Positions 44,691-53,478 of a DNA stretch of 64,000 bases are shown in pieces; positions within the stretch are counted from its first letter, which is position 1, and the number at the start of each line of letters is the position of its first letter. Source of the stretch: an uncultured bacterium (lineage in GTDB: Bacteria; Pseudomonadota; Alphaproteobacteria; Rhodospirillales; Rhodospirillaceae). Location: contig CAISTS010000046.1 of assembly GCA_903888485.1 (NCBI GenBank), positions 16,471-80,470 on the forward strand. The letters are read 5' to 3'. The position numbers and the translations under genes were made by a program. Under the pieces are notes generated by a model. That model was not told the DNA's origin, searched no databases, and saw only the letters and a list, made by a program, of their open reading frames with translations.

Positions 44691-45998
44691 ATGAGCGTGC
44701 TGTTCAAGGCCTTGCAAAAGGCCGAGAAAGAAAACGAGCAACGCCAAGCCGCGGGCGGACCAGGTTTCGATGCTGGCCGTATCGCCGGCTCGGGCGCCAT
44801 CAAGCTTGCCGGTGGCCGTGGGATCAATTGGCGCATTGCCGGCCTGGGTGTGGTCGTGTTGCTGGGCGCTGGGCTGGGCGCGACCTTCTTCCTGAGTGAA
44901 GCTCCCACTGTTACGCGCGTCACGCCCGGCACTTCGGAGCGCGTGGCCGTAATGCAGCCTCCGGCGCCGCCGCAACAGCCCCCCGCCGCGCCTGCGCCCT
45001 CCACGCCAGCATCCCCCGAACAACAGACCGCGCAAGCGCCAACAGCGCCTCCCTCGGTCGCGCCAGAAGGGCAAGCGGTGCAAACGCCTGCAGTCGCGCC
45101 TGCCTCGGACGCGCCTGCGGCTGCCCCGGCGCAAGCTGATGCCGCGCCCGCAGCACCGGCTGCCCCGCAAGTCGCCGAAGCGCCGCCGCCAGCGCAAGTG
45201 GCAGCGCCACCCGCGCCTGCTGAAGAAAAGGTTGCCGCCGCTCCCAAGCCTGCGCCACAAACCTCACCGGCTCTTTCGCTTCCGCCGGCGAAACCCGAAC
45301 CCATGCCCGATCTGCCGGCGAACTCGCGCGCGCGGCTCCTCAACCCGCCTATCGCGATTCAGCGCACCGATTTCAGTCTTTCAGGCGTGGGCAATGCAGT
45401 CCAGGTGCGTGAAGTTTCACAGGGCGCCCGCGACAACGTCAGCTCGGGTTATGACGCGCTCGTGCGCGGTGCCTACGATATGGCGTTGTCGTTCTACGAC
45501 GCTGCGCTCAAGGAAGAGCCCAACAGCGTACTGGCGCTCAGCGGGCGTGGCGCGGCTCTGCAAAAGATGGGTAAAGCAGCCGAGGCCAACACGGCTTACG
45601 AGCAAGTGCTCAAGCTCGACCCCACCAACCGCGAAGCGCTCAGCAATCTGACGGTCGCGGTCGGCGATCGTTCGCCCAACGAAGCGCTCACGCGCCTGCT
45701 CGACCTCGAACGCACGTATCCTGCCTTCAGTCCCATCAAAGCGCAGATCGGCCTGACCTACGCGAAGCTCGGTTCGATGAACGAAGCTCTTGGCTACATG
45801 CGGCGCGCGACGCAAATGTCGCCGGAGTCCGTTATGTACCAGTACAACATGGCGCTCGTGCTCGATCATCTCGGACTTAGCGATCAAGCGGTCGTTGCTT
45901 ACGAATCCGTCTTAGGCTCGCTGGCTGGCGGGCGGGCTGCGCCGGAACTTTCGTCGACAGAAATCGAACGGCGCGTGCGTTACCTCAAGACGCGCTAA
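44691..45998 (+). CDS. MshN-like TPR pilus assembly protein
   Basis: A 435-residue membrane-anchored protein. A short cytoplasmic start, MSVLFKALQKAEKENEQ, is typical of MshN and GspB-type proteins. It is followed by one membrane segment (about residues 49-68), a long Pro/Ala-rich linker (about 80-210) and TPR repeats from about 245 to the end in the periplasm. In MSHA systems MshN works with the ATPase MshM, whose gene follows here after 27 bases. The start is taken at the ATG at 44691; the longer frame upstream has no match to this pattern. Confidence 0.75.
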   Translation: MSVLFKALQKAEKENEQRQAAGGPGFDAGRIAGSGAIKLAGGRGINWRIAGLGVVVLLGAGLGATFFLSEAPTVTRVTPGTSERVAVMQPPAPPQQPPAAPAPSTPASPEQQTAQAPTAPPSVAPEGQAVQTPAVAPASDAPAAAPAQADAAPAAPAAPQVAEAPPPAQVAAPPAPAEEKVAAAPKPAPQTSPALSLPPAKPEPMPDLPANSRARLLNPPIAIQRTDFSLSGVGNAVQVREVSQGARDNVSSGYDALVRGAYDMALSFYDAALKEEPNSVLALSGRGAALQKMGKAAEANTAYEQVLKLDPTNREALSNLTVAVGDRSPNEALTRLLDLERTYPAFSPIKAQIGLTYAKLGSMNEALGYMRRATQMSPESVMYQYNMALVLDHLGLSDQAVVAYESVLGSLAGGRAAPELSSTEIERRVRYLKTR

Positions 45999-46025
45999 AC
46001 CAGGTTCACAACCAGGCTCACTGGC

Positions 46026-47045
46026 ATGCCGTACTTGGCGCATTTCGGGTTGAAGGAACATCCCTTCACCCTGACTCCGAACACGAACCAGTATTTCCCC
46101 ATCGACAAGCATGTGGAGATCATTCAGTCGATTCAGTTCGGCATCGCGCGCAATACCGGCATTCTCAAGGTTGTAGGCGACGTTGGCACCGGCAAGACCA
46201 TGCTGTGCCGGCTGCTCTTGCGCAAACTTGTCGGCTCGAATGACGCGGTCGCTTACCTCAACGCGCCGCAGGTGGATCCCGACAGCCTGGTGACGTTGGT
46301 GTGTGCCGAGTTCGGCCTTGAGACCGGCTCGAAGCCGCAGATGCTGCAGGCGCTCAATACATTCCTGCTGGAGCAGCATGCTCTTGGGCGCAATGCGGTG
46401 CTCATTGTCGATGAGGCGCAAGCCCTCGGTCCGGCCGGCCTCGAAGCGGTGCGCCTGCTATCCAACCTCGAGACCGAACGCAATAAACTCCTGCAGATCG
46501 TCATGTTCGGTCAGTCGGAACTGGACGAACTCCTGCAGCGGCCCGACCTGCGCCAGATCAACCAGCGTATCGGCTTTTCGTTCAACACCGGGCCGCTCAA
46601 CATGGGCGAGGCGGTGCACTACATAAATCACCGCGTGAAGATGAGCCGGGTTGAGGGCATCGACTTCCCAATTTTCACCGAGCGCGCCATGGAGATGTTG
46701 GCCCAGAGCGCGAGCTTTGTGCCACGCGTCATCAACATCCTCGCCGACAAATCGCTGCTGGTGGCCTACGGCGACGGCGCCATCCAGGTGGCGGAGAAAC
46801 ATGCCGAAGGTGCGATCGACGACTCGCCCCAGCTTGCGCAACCCATCCGCTTGCGCCGTCGTTGGGTGCGGCAAGTGATTTACGGCGTCATTGCCGCTGA
46901 AATCGCCGCGGTGGTGGCATTGTTCGCCTTCAATTCCAATGCGCAGCTTTGGGCGCAGAATGTAATGGCTCAGGTGCGCGGCACTCTTATCGCGCCGCCC
47001 GCCGCCGCCCCGGCTGCCGGCGCCGCCGCCGCCACGCCGCAGTAG
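46026..47045 (+). CDS. mshM: AAA ATPase of the MshM/ExeA type
   Basis: A 339-residue protein. It begins YLAHFGLKEHPFTLTPNTNQYF, the family's opening signature. The Walker A is VGDVGTGKTMLCR near residue 55, and the Walker B is AVLIVDEAQALG. A membrane segment (VIYGVIAAEIAAVVALF) near residue 290 and an Ala/Pro-rich tail follow. ExeA/MshM proteins help place the secretin in the outer membrane through the cell wall. It lies between the MshN-like gene and the prepilin peptidase, all in one direction with short gaps. Confidence 0.85.
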   Translation: MPYLAHFGLKEHPFTLTPNTNQYFPIDKHVEIIQSIQFGIARNTGILKVVGDVGTGKTMLCRLLLRKLVGSNDAVAYLNAPQVDPDSLVTLVCAEFGLETGSKPQMLQALNTFLLEQHALGRNAVLIVDEAQALGPAGLEAVRLLSNLETERNKLLQIVMFGQSELDELLQRPDLRQINQRIGFSFNTGPLNMGEAVHYINHRVKMSRVEGIDFPIFTERAMEMLAQSASFVPRVINILADKSLLVAYGDGAIQVAEKHAEGAIDDSPQLAQPIRLRRRWVRQVIYGVIAAEIAAVVALFAFNSNAQLWAQNVMAQVRGTLIAPPAAAPAAGAAAATPQ

Positions 47046-47057
47046 ACCCGTCCCCGC

Positions 47058-47831
47058 ATGACCGCATTGCCTTCCAGCGGCGCGCTCTATGCGCTGCTTG
47101 CGGCGTTCGGTCTAATCTTCGGCAGCTTTGTCACGGCCTTGTCGTACCGGTTGCCGCGTGGTGAAAGCGTCGCTCATGGCCGCTCACACTGTCCGGCCTG
47201 CGGCCACGTCCTTGCTGTGCCAGACCTCATACCGGTGCTGTCCTGGGCGCTGAATAAGGGCGCCTGCCGCCACTGCCGCACCCGGGTGTCGTGGCGCTAC
47301 CCGGCCATCGAGATGCTATCCGCGGCGCTTTTTGTCGGTGCGGGGGCGCTCGCGCCCGACATTCCGCACCTGGTTCTGCTGCTGGCCATGACCCCGATCA
47401 TGCTCGCGCTCGCCATCATCGACATCGAACACCAGCGCTTGCCTAACAGTCTGCTGCTGCCGCTCGCCATTCTGGCCGTCGCCTGGCGCTGGGAAGGGGA
47501 CAAAGACTTTCTGACCGGGATGATCGCCGCGGCGGTCACGCTCGTCCTTGGTTTTGGGCTCGATGCCGTACACAAGGCGATATCCGGCCGTCTTGGCCTG
47601 GGCATGGGCGACACGAAACTGCTTGCCATCGCGGCCCTTGCGCTTCCCTTGCCGGTCTTTCTCGCCTGTGCGGGAATGGCCGGCACCGTTGCGGTCGTCA
47701 TAGGACTTCTCAGCGTCCGTCCTGCCAACTGGCGCACGCAAATGACTTTTGGGCCGGCGATCTTGGCGAGCTATTGGGCGGCGTTAGCCGCCGGGTCACA
47801 CTTGATTGGCGCCCTTCTCACTGCCGCCTAG
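47058..47831 (+). CDS. pilD: Prepilin peptidase/N-methyltransferase
   Basis: A 257-residue A24-family aspartic peptidase of the inner membrane. It cleaves prepilin leaders after Gly and methylates the new N-terminus. The two catalytic Asp residues are in AIIDIEHQRLPN and GMGDTKLLA. The zinc site is complete, with HCPACGH and CRHCRTRVSW between the first two membrane segments, as in full-length PilD/GspO. It starts 13 bases after mshM. The prepilins of this cluster carry the matching cleavage sites. Confidence 0.95.
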   Translation: MTALPSSGALYALLAAFGLIFGSFVTALSYRLPRGESVAHGRSHCPACGHVLAVPDLIPVLSWALNKGACRHCRTRVSWRYPAIEMLSAALFVGAGALAPDIPHLVLLLAMTPIMLALAIIDIEHQRLPNSLLLPLAILAVAWRWEGDKDFLTGMIAAAVTLVLGFGLDAVHKAISGRLGLGMGDTKLLAIAALALPLPVFLACAGMAGTVAVVIGLLSVRPANWRTQMTFGPAILASYWAALAAGSHLIGALLTAA

Positions 47832-47913
47832 GTTGCGGTTTTTCGCGGTTGAATCGCCCTTTGCGGGTGGTAAATCGGGTGAACGGTCTGCTATGGTTCA
47901 TGCTGCCGCGCGA

Positions 47914-47959
47914 GCCCCCCAGCGACGGGTGCCCGACCGGTTGGTTCTCTTGGGGGGGC
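47914..47959 (+). other. G/C-tract hairpin between pilD and the secretin gene
   Basis: GCCCCCCA pairs with TGGGGGGGC across a loop of about 29 bases, in the 220-base gap. There is no T-run behind it, so it is not an ordinary terminator. It may be a leader structure or processing site for the secretin transcript; no known riboswitch pattern was recognised. Confidence 0.3.
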
Positions 47960-48052
47960 CTTGAGAAACCTGGATGAAATGGATGCACCGCGACGGCAGC
48001 AGGCCCGCGCGGCATGCAGCCATCAGTAGTATCGCGAGTTGGGGGTTTTACG

Positions 48053-50110
48053 ATGAAGGCTTTGGGCAGCACGTCCGTTTCTGCGGGGGCACTGTCTATG
48101 TCGGCCATGCCGCGCAGGAATGCGCGCCGGTGGGCCAGCGGCGTCGCCGCAGTCGCGCTCTGCGCGATTCTCGGATCGTGCAGCACGATAGGCAAGTACA
48201 ACGACTTCGATACCGCCGGCGATATCCCGAAATCCGATTACGAAGGCCTACTCGGCCGGCGTGCCCCCGCGTCGGAAGAACGCGGCAACGAGCCGCCGAT
48301 CCCGGGATTCCAGTCGGTGCTCGCGGCGCCGAGCGCGCCCGAGCTCGCCGACGTGCGCCGCGTCTCGATCGCGGTGACTGAAACCACGCCGGTGCGCGAC
48401 ATTCTCATTGAGCTTGCCCGTAAAGCCCAAGTGGACCTCGAACTCGACCCCCGCATCTCGGGCGGCGTCATCATGACCGCGACCGACCGGCCGTTCATCG
48501 AAGTGATTGATCGTCTCGTTGATCTTGCTGAGCTGCGATATAAATTCGAGCGTAATACGCTCCGCGTTGAGCTGGACGACCCGTATCTTGAGCAGTACCG
48601 CATGGACATTCTCAACATCGCGCGAACTGCGACCTCGAGCACGAGTTCATCTTCAGATGCCTCCTCGCTGTCACAGGCCATAGGCAGCGGGGGTGCGACC
48701 GGTGGCAACAACCAATCCACGACCAACGTCAGTTCCAATACCAGCGCGGACTTTTGGGGCACCATTGGCACGAACATTGATCAGCTTCTCCAGGGTGTGC
48801 AGTCCCGCCGCGGAAACGCGGCGGTTACATCAAATATAGCGGCGAGCTTTGTTCCCGAAGCCGCGCCACGGCCCGCACCATCGCCGCCGCGCGAGGCGGA
48901 AAAACCAGCCGGCGGCGCAGGCCGCGGACTGGGCGCAGCTGCAAAGCCCCTCGGTCAGGCAGAAGCACTTGCTGATGGCAGCAGGCAAGAACAGCTTGAC
49001 GCGAATCTCGCAGCGGACGCGCCCGCCGCCGGTCAGCCCGCCTTAGCGGCGGGTGCAGGGAGCAGCGGCGCGGGCGGAGGCGCAACCCCGGCTGCGCGCT
49101 ACGGCCTAAATCCGCAAGCGGGTATCATCACGCTGTTTGCCAATCAGCGTCAGCAGAAGGCCGTTGCACGGTACCTGCGCGATGTAAGGGATGCGCTGAA
49201 TCAGCAGGTTTTGATCGAAGCGAAGGTTCTTGAAGTCACGCTCAGCGATCAATATCGTGCCGGCGTAGATTGGAATACCGTCTTTGGTCCCAACAATCCG
49301 GCGCGGCAGCTTACGGTCAATTCGAACTTCGCGCGCAATGTTGTTCCACCCGAGTTTTCCGGACCGACAATCGCGGCAAATTGGGCCAACGGCTGTTTCC
49401 CGGTCTCGCCGGCCTGTCCGGTCGCTACGGGCGATCTTTCGCTTGCAGTCCAACTTGTGAAAGAATTCGGCGCCGTTCGCACTCTATCCAGCCCGCGCCT
49501 GACGGTCCTCAATAATCAGATGGCTCAGCTGAAGGTGGCGCAGAATCAAGTGTTCTTTCAGCTCACCGTGAACGTAACCGATGCAACGTCAACGACCGCG
49601 GCCAAAACCACGGTGACCAGCCAGATTAAGACCATTCCCATTGGTTTGATCATGAGTGTCATGCCTTCGGTCGATCCCATCAGTAAACGCATTTCACTCA
49701 CGCTAAGGCCCTCGATTACCCGCATCACCGGTTACGTCAATGACCCCGGTGTCGCAGTTACCATCGCTGTGGCGCAGAACAGCGATTCTAATATTCCGAA
49801 TATTTCTTCGCCCATTCCGATTGTGGAAGCCCGCGAAATGGATTCGCTGATTTCGATGGAATCCGGGCAAACAGTGGTGATGGGCGGTTTGATGCAGGAG
49901 AATGTTCAGACAACTCGAGAAGGCATCCCCGGAGCGATGGATATCCCGCTGATCGGGCAATTAGTCTCGGAGAATATTAAGCAGAACAAGGTGACTGAGT
50001 TGGTTGTTTTCATCCGCGCGACTCTGACGAACGGTCCGGGAACGGTCGCTGATGAGGATATTCGCCTTTATCGGACCTTTGCACCCGATCCCCGGCCGGT
50101 GGCATTTTAA
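48053..50110 (+). CDS. mshL: MshL/GspD-type secretin lipoprotein
   Basis: A 685-residue outer-membrane secretin. A long basic start leads to a lipobox, CAILGSC (Cys about residue 43). An N-terminal periplasmic domain follows (DILIELARKAQVDLELDPRI), then a Ser/Ala/Gly-rich low-complexity linker of about 150 residues. The C-terminal gate region has RTLSSPRLTVLNNQMAQLKV, ESGQTVVMGGLMQEN and GAMDIPLIGQL, the secretin signature. It forms the multimeric pore for the pilus. The ATG at 48053 has GGGGG eight bases upstream. A lipid anchor on the secretin itself is typical of MshL. Confidence 0.9.
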   Translation: MKALGSTSVSAGALSMSAMPRRNARRWASGVAAVALCAILGSCSTIGKYNDFDTAGDIPKSDYEGLLGRRAPASEERGNEPPIPGFQSVLAAPSAPELADVRRVSIAVTETTPVRDILIELARKAQVDLELDPRISGGVIMTATDRPFIEVIDRLVDLAELRYKFERNTLRVELDDPYLEQYRMDILNIARTATSSTSSSSDASSLSQAIGSGGATGGNNQSTTNVSSNTSADFWGTIGTNIDQLLQGVQSRRGNAAVTSNIAASFVPEAAPRPAPSPPREAEKPAGGAGRGLGAAAKPLGQAEALADGSRQEQLDANLAADAPAAGQPALAAGAGSSGAGGGATPAARYGLNPQAGIITLFANQRQQKAVARYLRDVRDALNQQVLIEAKVLEVTLSDQYRAGVDWNTVFGPNNPARQLTVNSNFARNVVPPEFSGPTIAANWANGCFPVSPACPVATGDLSLAVQLVKEFGAVRTLSSPRLTVLNNQMAQLKVAQNQVFFQLTVNVTDATSTTAAKTTVTSQIKTIPIGLIMSVMPSVDPISKRISLTLRPSITRITGYVNDPGVAVTIAVAQNSDSNIPNISSPIPIVEAREMDSLISMESGQTVVMGGLMQENVQTTREGIPGAMDIPLIGQLVSENIKQNKVTELVVFIRATLTNGPGTVADEDIRLYRTFAPDPRPVAF

Positions 50111-50160
50111 GCCTAGACTGAGTAAGGCCCGGGTTTGCCGGGCTGCCTGTACGGGGACGC

Positions 50161-50910
50161 ATGATTGCCACGGTTCGCCTCGTCATCATAACGGCCCTTC
50201 GTGATCGACTATTCACGGGCTTGATCCTGCTGCTCGCCCTCGTATCCGCCTTGGCTATGTTCATGGGGGGGGCCGCGCTGACCGAACAGTTGCAAACGGC
50301 CCAGGCCTTTGCCGCCGGTGGCGGTCGTGTTGTGCTCGTTTTCGGACTGACGGTCTTTGCCGCCTTTCATATCCAAGCTCTCTTTGAAACCCGCGAAGTA
50401 GAAGCAATCCTCGCCCGGTCGATCTCGCGTGCCCGGTTTGTGGTGGCGTATTGGCTCGGCCTTGCGGTCGTGGCGGCCATTGTGTCCACCGCGTTTTCTT
50501 TGCTCGTTCTGGTGGCATCAGGCTTTTACGTGGGTGCTGTGATGTGGTCGGCGTCACTCCTTGCCGAGTGCGTGCTAGTTATGGCGGTAGCGACATTGGC
50601 GGGCCTGATGCTGGAGCGCGCCACACCCACGGTGATGTTCGTGTTGGGCTTTTATGCATTGGCCCGCCTCATGGGTTTTTTTATCGGCATTCGGCAGGTG
50701 GTCGACGATAGTCCGACCCAGAGGATCGTCAACGGCACACTAGATCTCATCACTTTGTTCATTCCGCGCCTTGACCTATTTGCTCAGACGCGCTGGATCA
50801 TCTACGGTCCCGGGAGGGACGACGTCGTTTTCGTCGCCGTGCAATCGGCGCTTTTCCTCGCCCTGGTCCTAATGGCAGCTATTTTTGACCTTTCGCGAAA
50901 GCAGTTTTGA
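50161..50910 (+). CDS. ABC-2-type permease embedded in the pilus cluster
   Basis: A 249-residue membrane protein with about six hydrophobic segments: around residues 17-37, 58-76, 96-125, 136-152, 158-177 and 220-244. The overall layout is that of a short ABC-2 permease. The only ABC ATPase in the cluster lies 8 kb on at 59149-59898, and I infer the two form one transporter. This recalls PilH/PilI of Myxococcus, an ABC transporter encoded within the pil locus and needed for pilus assembly. It starts 50 bases after the secretin gene. Confidence 0.7.
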   Translation: MIATVRLVIITALRDRLFTGLILLLALVSALAMFMGGAALTEQLQTAQAFAAGGGRVVLVFGLTVFAAFHIQALFETREVEAILARSISRARFVVAYWLGLAVVAAIVSTAFSLLVLVASGFYVGAVMWSASLLAECVLVMAVATLAGLMLERATPTVMFVLGFYALARLMGFFIGIRQVVDDSPTQRIVNGTLDLITLFIPRLDLFAQTRWIIYGPGRDDVVFVAVQSALFLALVLMAAIFDLSRKQF

Positions 50911-50912
50911 GC

Positions 50913-51611
50913 ATGAAGGGCGTGTCCGCTTGGATTAATCCAAGCGCTATTGTGCTTTGCATTCTGGCCGCAGCGCATGCCGGAGTTGCGTGGGAGAATC
51001 GGACCAGACGTCCCGAGCTTGAGATCATTACGGCTCCCCCTTCGGAGGCGGCGCGCGCGGCGATGTCTTTTGGCGATCAGCAGTTTCTCTATCGCCTCTG
51101 GACCATGGACCTTCAAAATGCCGGCGACACGGGTGGGCGGATGACACCCATGCGCTACTACAATTACTCCAATGTCATAGGCTGGCTGGACGCCCTTGGC
51201 GAACTCGATCCGCGCGGTGAACATCATTTGTATCTCGCAGTCCGATATTTCTCCCAAACGCCGGAAACCGACGACGTGCGCCGCTTGATGGAATTTGTCG
51301 AGCGGGACGTTGCAAGGTCGCCAGCGACAAAATGGTTTTGGCTGACCCAGGCGCTGGTTATTGCGGAGAAGCGTCTGCGGGATTTGCCTTATGCCCTGCA
51401 AATCTCCGAGCGCCTCGCCACGCTCAATCCCGCCGATGCCCCCAATTGGGTGTTTATGATGCCAGCCATCTTGATGGAAAAAATGGGACGGTTGCCGGCG
51501 GCCGAATCTGCGATCCGTCAAGTACGGGCGCAGCGGGGTCAGGGTATGCGAACCGATGAGCTTCTCTTCATCGATTCGTTCATCCAGAGATTGCACGGCT
51601 CGCCCGGATAG
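50913..51611 (+). CDS. Membrane-anchored TPR-like accessory protein
   Basis: A 232-residue protein. An N-terminal hydrophobic segment (SAIVLCILAAAHAGVAW) anchors it. The rest is helical, containing FLYRLWTMDLQNAGD, YNYSNVIGWLDALGELDPRGEH and LQISERLATLNPADAPNW, like degenerate TPR units. It begins two bases after the permease stop, so the two are coupled. In Myxococcus a third gene, pilG, accompanies the pilus ABC transporter; this protein holds the same position, but I cannot show homology. The ATG at 50913 is used. Confidence 0.6.
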   Translation: MKGVSAWINPSAIVLCILAAAHAGVAWENRTRRPELEIITAPPSEAARAAMSFGDQQFLYRLWTMDLQNAGDTGGRMTPMRYYNYSNVIGWLDALGELDPRGEHHLYLAVRYFSQTPETDDVRRLMEFVERDVARSPATKWFWLTQALVIAEKRLRDLPYALQISERLATLNPADAPNWVFMMPAILMEKMGRLPAAESAIRQVRAQRGQGMRTDELLFIDSFIQRLHGSPG

Positions 51612-51634
51612 CCGCCTATTAGTCGCAGAGATAG

Positions 51635-51650
51635 TGGCAGTCTAGTTGCA
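51635..51650 (+). promoter_or_regulatory. Sigma-54-type -24/-12 promoter of the first prepilin gene
   Basis: TGGCAG-tctag-TTGCA gives GG and GC exactly ten bases apart, with the expected TGGCA and TTGCA cores. The transcript would start near 51661 and carry a leader of about 150 bases to the ATG at 51812. Sigma-54 control is well known for major pilin genes such as Pseudomonas and Myxococcus pilA. Confidence 0.6.
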
Positions 51651-51703
51651 GCCAACGTCTGCTAAATGCCTGGATTGTATAAGGGAATGACCAGCCTAAT
51701 TCT

Positions 51704-51743
51704 TCTGGTGTTGGTTGCATAGCTCTGGTGTTGGTTGCATAGC
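51704..51743 (+). repeat. Perfect 20-base tandem duplication in the prepilin leader
   Basis: TCTGGTGTTGGTTGCATAGC occurs twice in direct succession (51704-51723, 51724-51743), about 70 bases before the prepilin start. It lies in the 5' untranslated region predicted from the sigma-54 site and may be a regulator or sRNA site, or a simple slippage duplication. Confidence 0.85.
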
Positions 51744-51811
51744 TATGATACCGATTTAGCCAGATTCGCCCGAATGGCGCGTCGGCGTTCCTTTTCTACC
51801 GGGGGTCACAA

Positions 51812-52582
51812 ATGGGTAATGCTATACCGCACAGCCAGCGCGGTTTCACACTGATCGAAATGTCGATCGTGCTGGTCATCATCGGCTTAATCGTCGGTGG
51901 TATCCTAAAGGGACAGGAGCTCATTGAGAGCTCGCGTCAGAAGAACATGATTAGTCAAGTGGACCGCTTTAAGGCCGCAACCACGACGTTCGTTGATCGC
52001 TTTAAAGGCCTTCCGGGCGACTTCAGTCGCGTCACTCTGTTGCAGAACAGTGGGTTGCTTGACGGCGGCGACGATAGCGGAGTCATTGGCACCACTCAGA
52101 CCAACGTGGCCGGGCTGGATACAATGGAAAACAATGCGACCGATGAGCCATTCCAATATTTTAACATGCTTCTGGCTGCCGGCCTGGGTACTGGTGGCTC
52201 CATGAGCAACACCAACCCGTCGTGCTTCTCGGGTCTTTGCAATACCGGCTCTCCGTTGCCCGCATCTGCCTTCCCGCAGTCAGGCCTGTCGATGGTCTAT
52301 GGCACGCACGAAGGTCTTGCAACCGGGGGCAGTTCCAAGCGGGCGCATTGGTTGCGTTTGTCCCGCTGGGTCGCCCCCGGAAACGGTCTCACTGGCGGTG
52401 TCGCCGATGGCGTCCTTTCGCCGGAACGCGCCTACCAGATCGACAGCAAGTATGATGACGGCAATGCCAATGCCGGTAACATTCGTTCGCTGCAAGTGGG
52501 CACCGACTGCGGCGCTTCTGCTGCCGACTACGTCGCGAGCACAACAGCGGTGGCTTGCCACTTGGTATTCGCGGTCGAATAA
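51812..52582 (+). CDS. Type IV prepilin, probably the major pilin
   Basis: A 256-residue prepilin. An 11-residue leader ends in RG and is followed by FTLIEMSIVLVIIG, the class III signal with Glu at +5. The mature protein shows RFKGLPGDFS, a hallmark of this pilin family, and a C-terminal Cys pair (TDCG and VACHLVF) that can form a disulfide-bounded D-region; a second Cys pair (PSCFSGLC) lies mid-protein. It has its own sigma-54-like promoter and a strong terminator behind, which argues for high separate expression. It is rich in Ser, Thr and Gly and so a possible O-glycosylation substrate (inference). Confidence 0.88.
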   Translation: MGNAIPHSQRGFTLIEMSIVLVIIGLIVGGILKGQELIESSRQKNMISQVDRFKAATTTFVDRFKGLPGDFSRVTLLQNSGLLDGGDDSGVIGTTQTNVAGLDTMENNATDEPFQYFNMLLAAGLGTGGSMSNTNPSCFSGLCNTGSPLPASAFPQSGLSMVYGTHEGLATGGSSKRAHWLRLSRWVAPGNGLTGGVADGVLSPERAYQIDSKYDDGNANAGNIRSLQVGTDCGASAADYVASTTAVACHLVFAVE

Positions 52583-52609
52583 GCGTAATCAAAATAACCT
52601 CGGGACGTC

Positions 52610-52648
52610 TGGCGCGGAGTGCTGAAGCATTCCGCGCCATTCTCTTTT
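52610..52648 (+). terminator. Strong intrinsic terminator behind the first prepilin
   Basis: TGGCGCGGAGTGCT and AGCATTCCGCGCCA form a 14-pair stem (one G-T) with a two-base loop, followed by TTCTCTTTT. This should end most transcripts after the first prepilin and leave lower read-through into the rest of the cluster. Confidence 0.85.
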
Positions 52649-52742
52649 ATGCGGCATAAAGTTTATGCTGTGCAAAGTGCTTCGAACAGATGTCGCGTCC
52701 CCACACGCGGTGGATGCTCGCTTCGAACTTCGCGGAAATATC

Positions 52743-53411
52743 ATGTCGCACGCTCGACAACGCGGTTTTGGCGGCCTTGAAATCGCGATCGTGGTCCTCC
52801 TCCTGGGCGTGATCATCGTGTTGACCCTCAAGGGGACCAACCTTATTGCGCCGATGCGAGCCTTCGTGACCGTGCAGCAGATTAATCAGTACAAATCTGC
52901 CGTCGCGCATTACCAGAGCGAATTTGGATCCTTGCCCGGTGACGACGCTGCCGCGCCGCGGCGATGGAAACGCGATCCTGCTCTTTTTACATTTAACGGC
53001 GCAATCGTATCGATGGCGGGCGATGGCCTCATCAACGGCCTGTACGATGACGCGAGCAGCGCATCAGGCGAGCAGTACATGGCGTGGAGCGACCTACGTG
53101 CCGCCACACTCGTCGACGGCGATCCTCACCTCGTCGGCCCCTCGGCTCGGCCCGAGAATATTTACGGCGGCACCGTCGGGTTTGCCGAGCGTAATCTAGG
53201 GCTTGAACATGTCCTATGCTTGACCGATGTGCCGGGCGCAGACGCTGGGTTGATAGATAAGCGATTGGACGACGCAGTCATTTCCACCGGTAGTTTTCGC
53301 GCGACCTCTCAGTGGGATCCAGTGGGTGCCAAGAACACGTTTTCCCAACCAGACGCTGCGCCATACGACACTGGAAAGACGTACTTAATTTGCTTCCCTG
53401 CGGCTTTGTAA
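52743..53411 (+). CDS. Second type IV prepilin-like protein
   Basis: A 222-residue prepilin. An 8-residue leader, MSHARQRG, is followed by FGGLEIAIVVLLLGVIIV with Glu at +5, so it is a PilD substrate. The mature part has EFGSLPGDDAAAPRRW, the same LPGD motif as the first prepilin, and a late Cys pair (VLCLTD and LICFPA). It is probably a minor pilin or a second structural pilin. The ATG at 52743 gives a proper leader; the frame extends 26 codons upstream without reason. Transcription depends on read-through of the terminator or an unseen promoter. Confidence 0.85.
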   Translation: MSHARQRGFGGLEIAIVVLLLGVIIVLTLKGTNLIAPMRAFVTVQQINQYKSAVAHYQSEFGSLPGDDAAAPRRWKRDPALFTFNGAIVSMAGDGLINGLYDDASSASGEQYMAWSDLRAATLVDGDPHLVGPSARPENIYGGTVGFAERNLGLEHVLCLTDVPGADAGLIDKRLDDAVISTGSFRATSQWDPVGAKNTFSQPDAAPYDTGKTYLICFPAAL

Positions 53412-53478
53412 AGCCTCGCTTTGAAGGTCCTCTTCCTATAGAATTTTAGCGGCAAAATCGCTTGGATTTGGGGGCCGC

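Noticed and set aside
44330..45343. 337-codon Gly/Ala/Cys-rich frame on the minus strand
   Set aside because: It is the reverse of the Pro/Ala-rich linker of the MshN-like gene.
47832..48052. Cyclic di-GMP riboswitch before the secretin gene
   Set aside because: There is a G/C-tract hairpin, but not the paired-helix core or the conserved bases of the known classes.
51704..51743. Second sigma-54 site within the tandem repeat
   Set aside because: GG and GC are eight bases apart there instead of ten.
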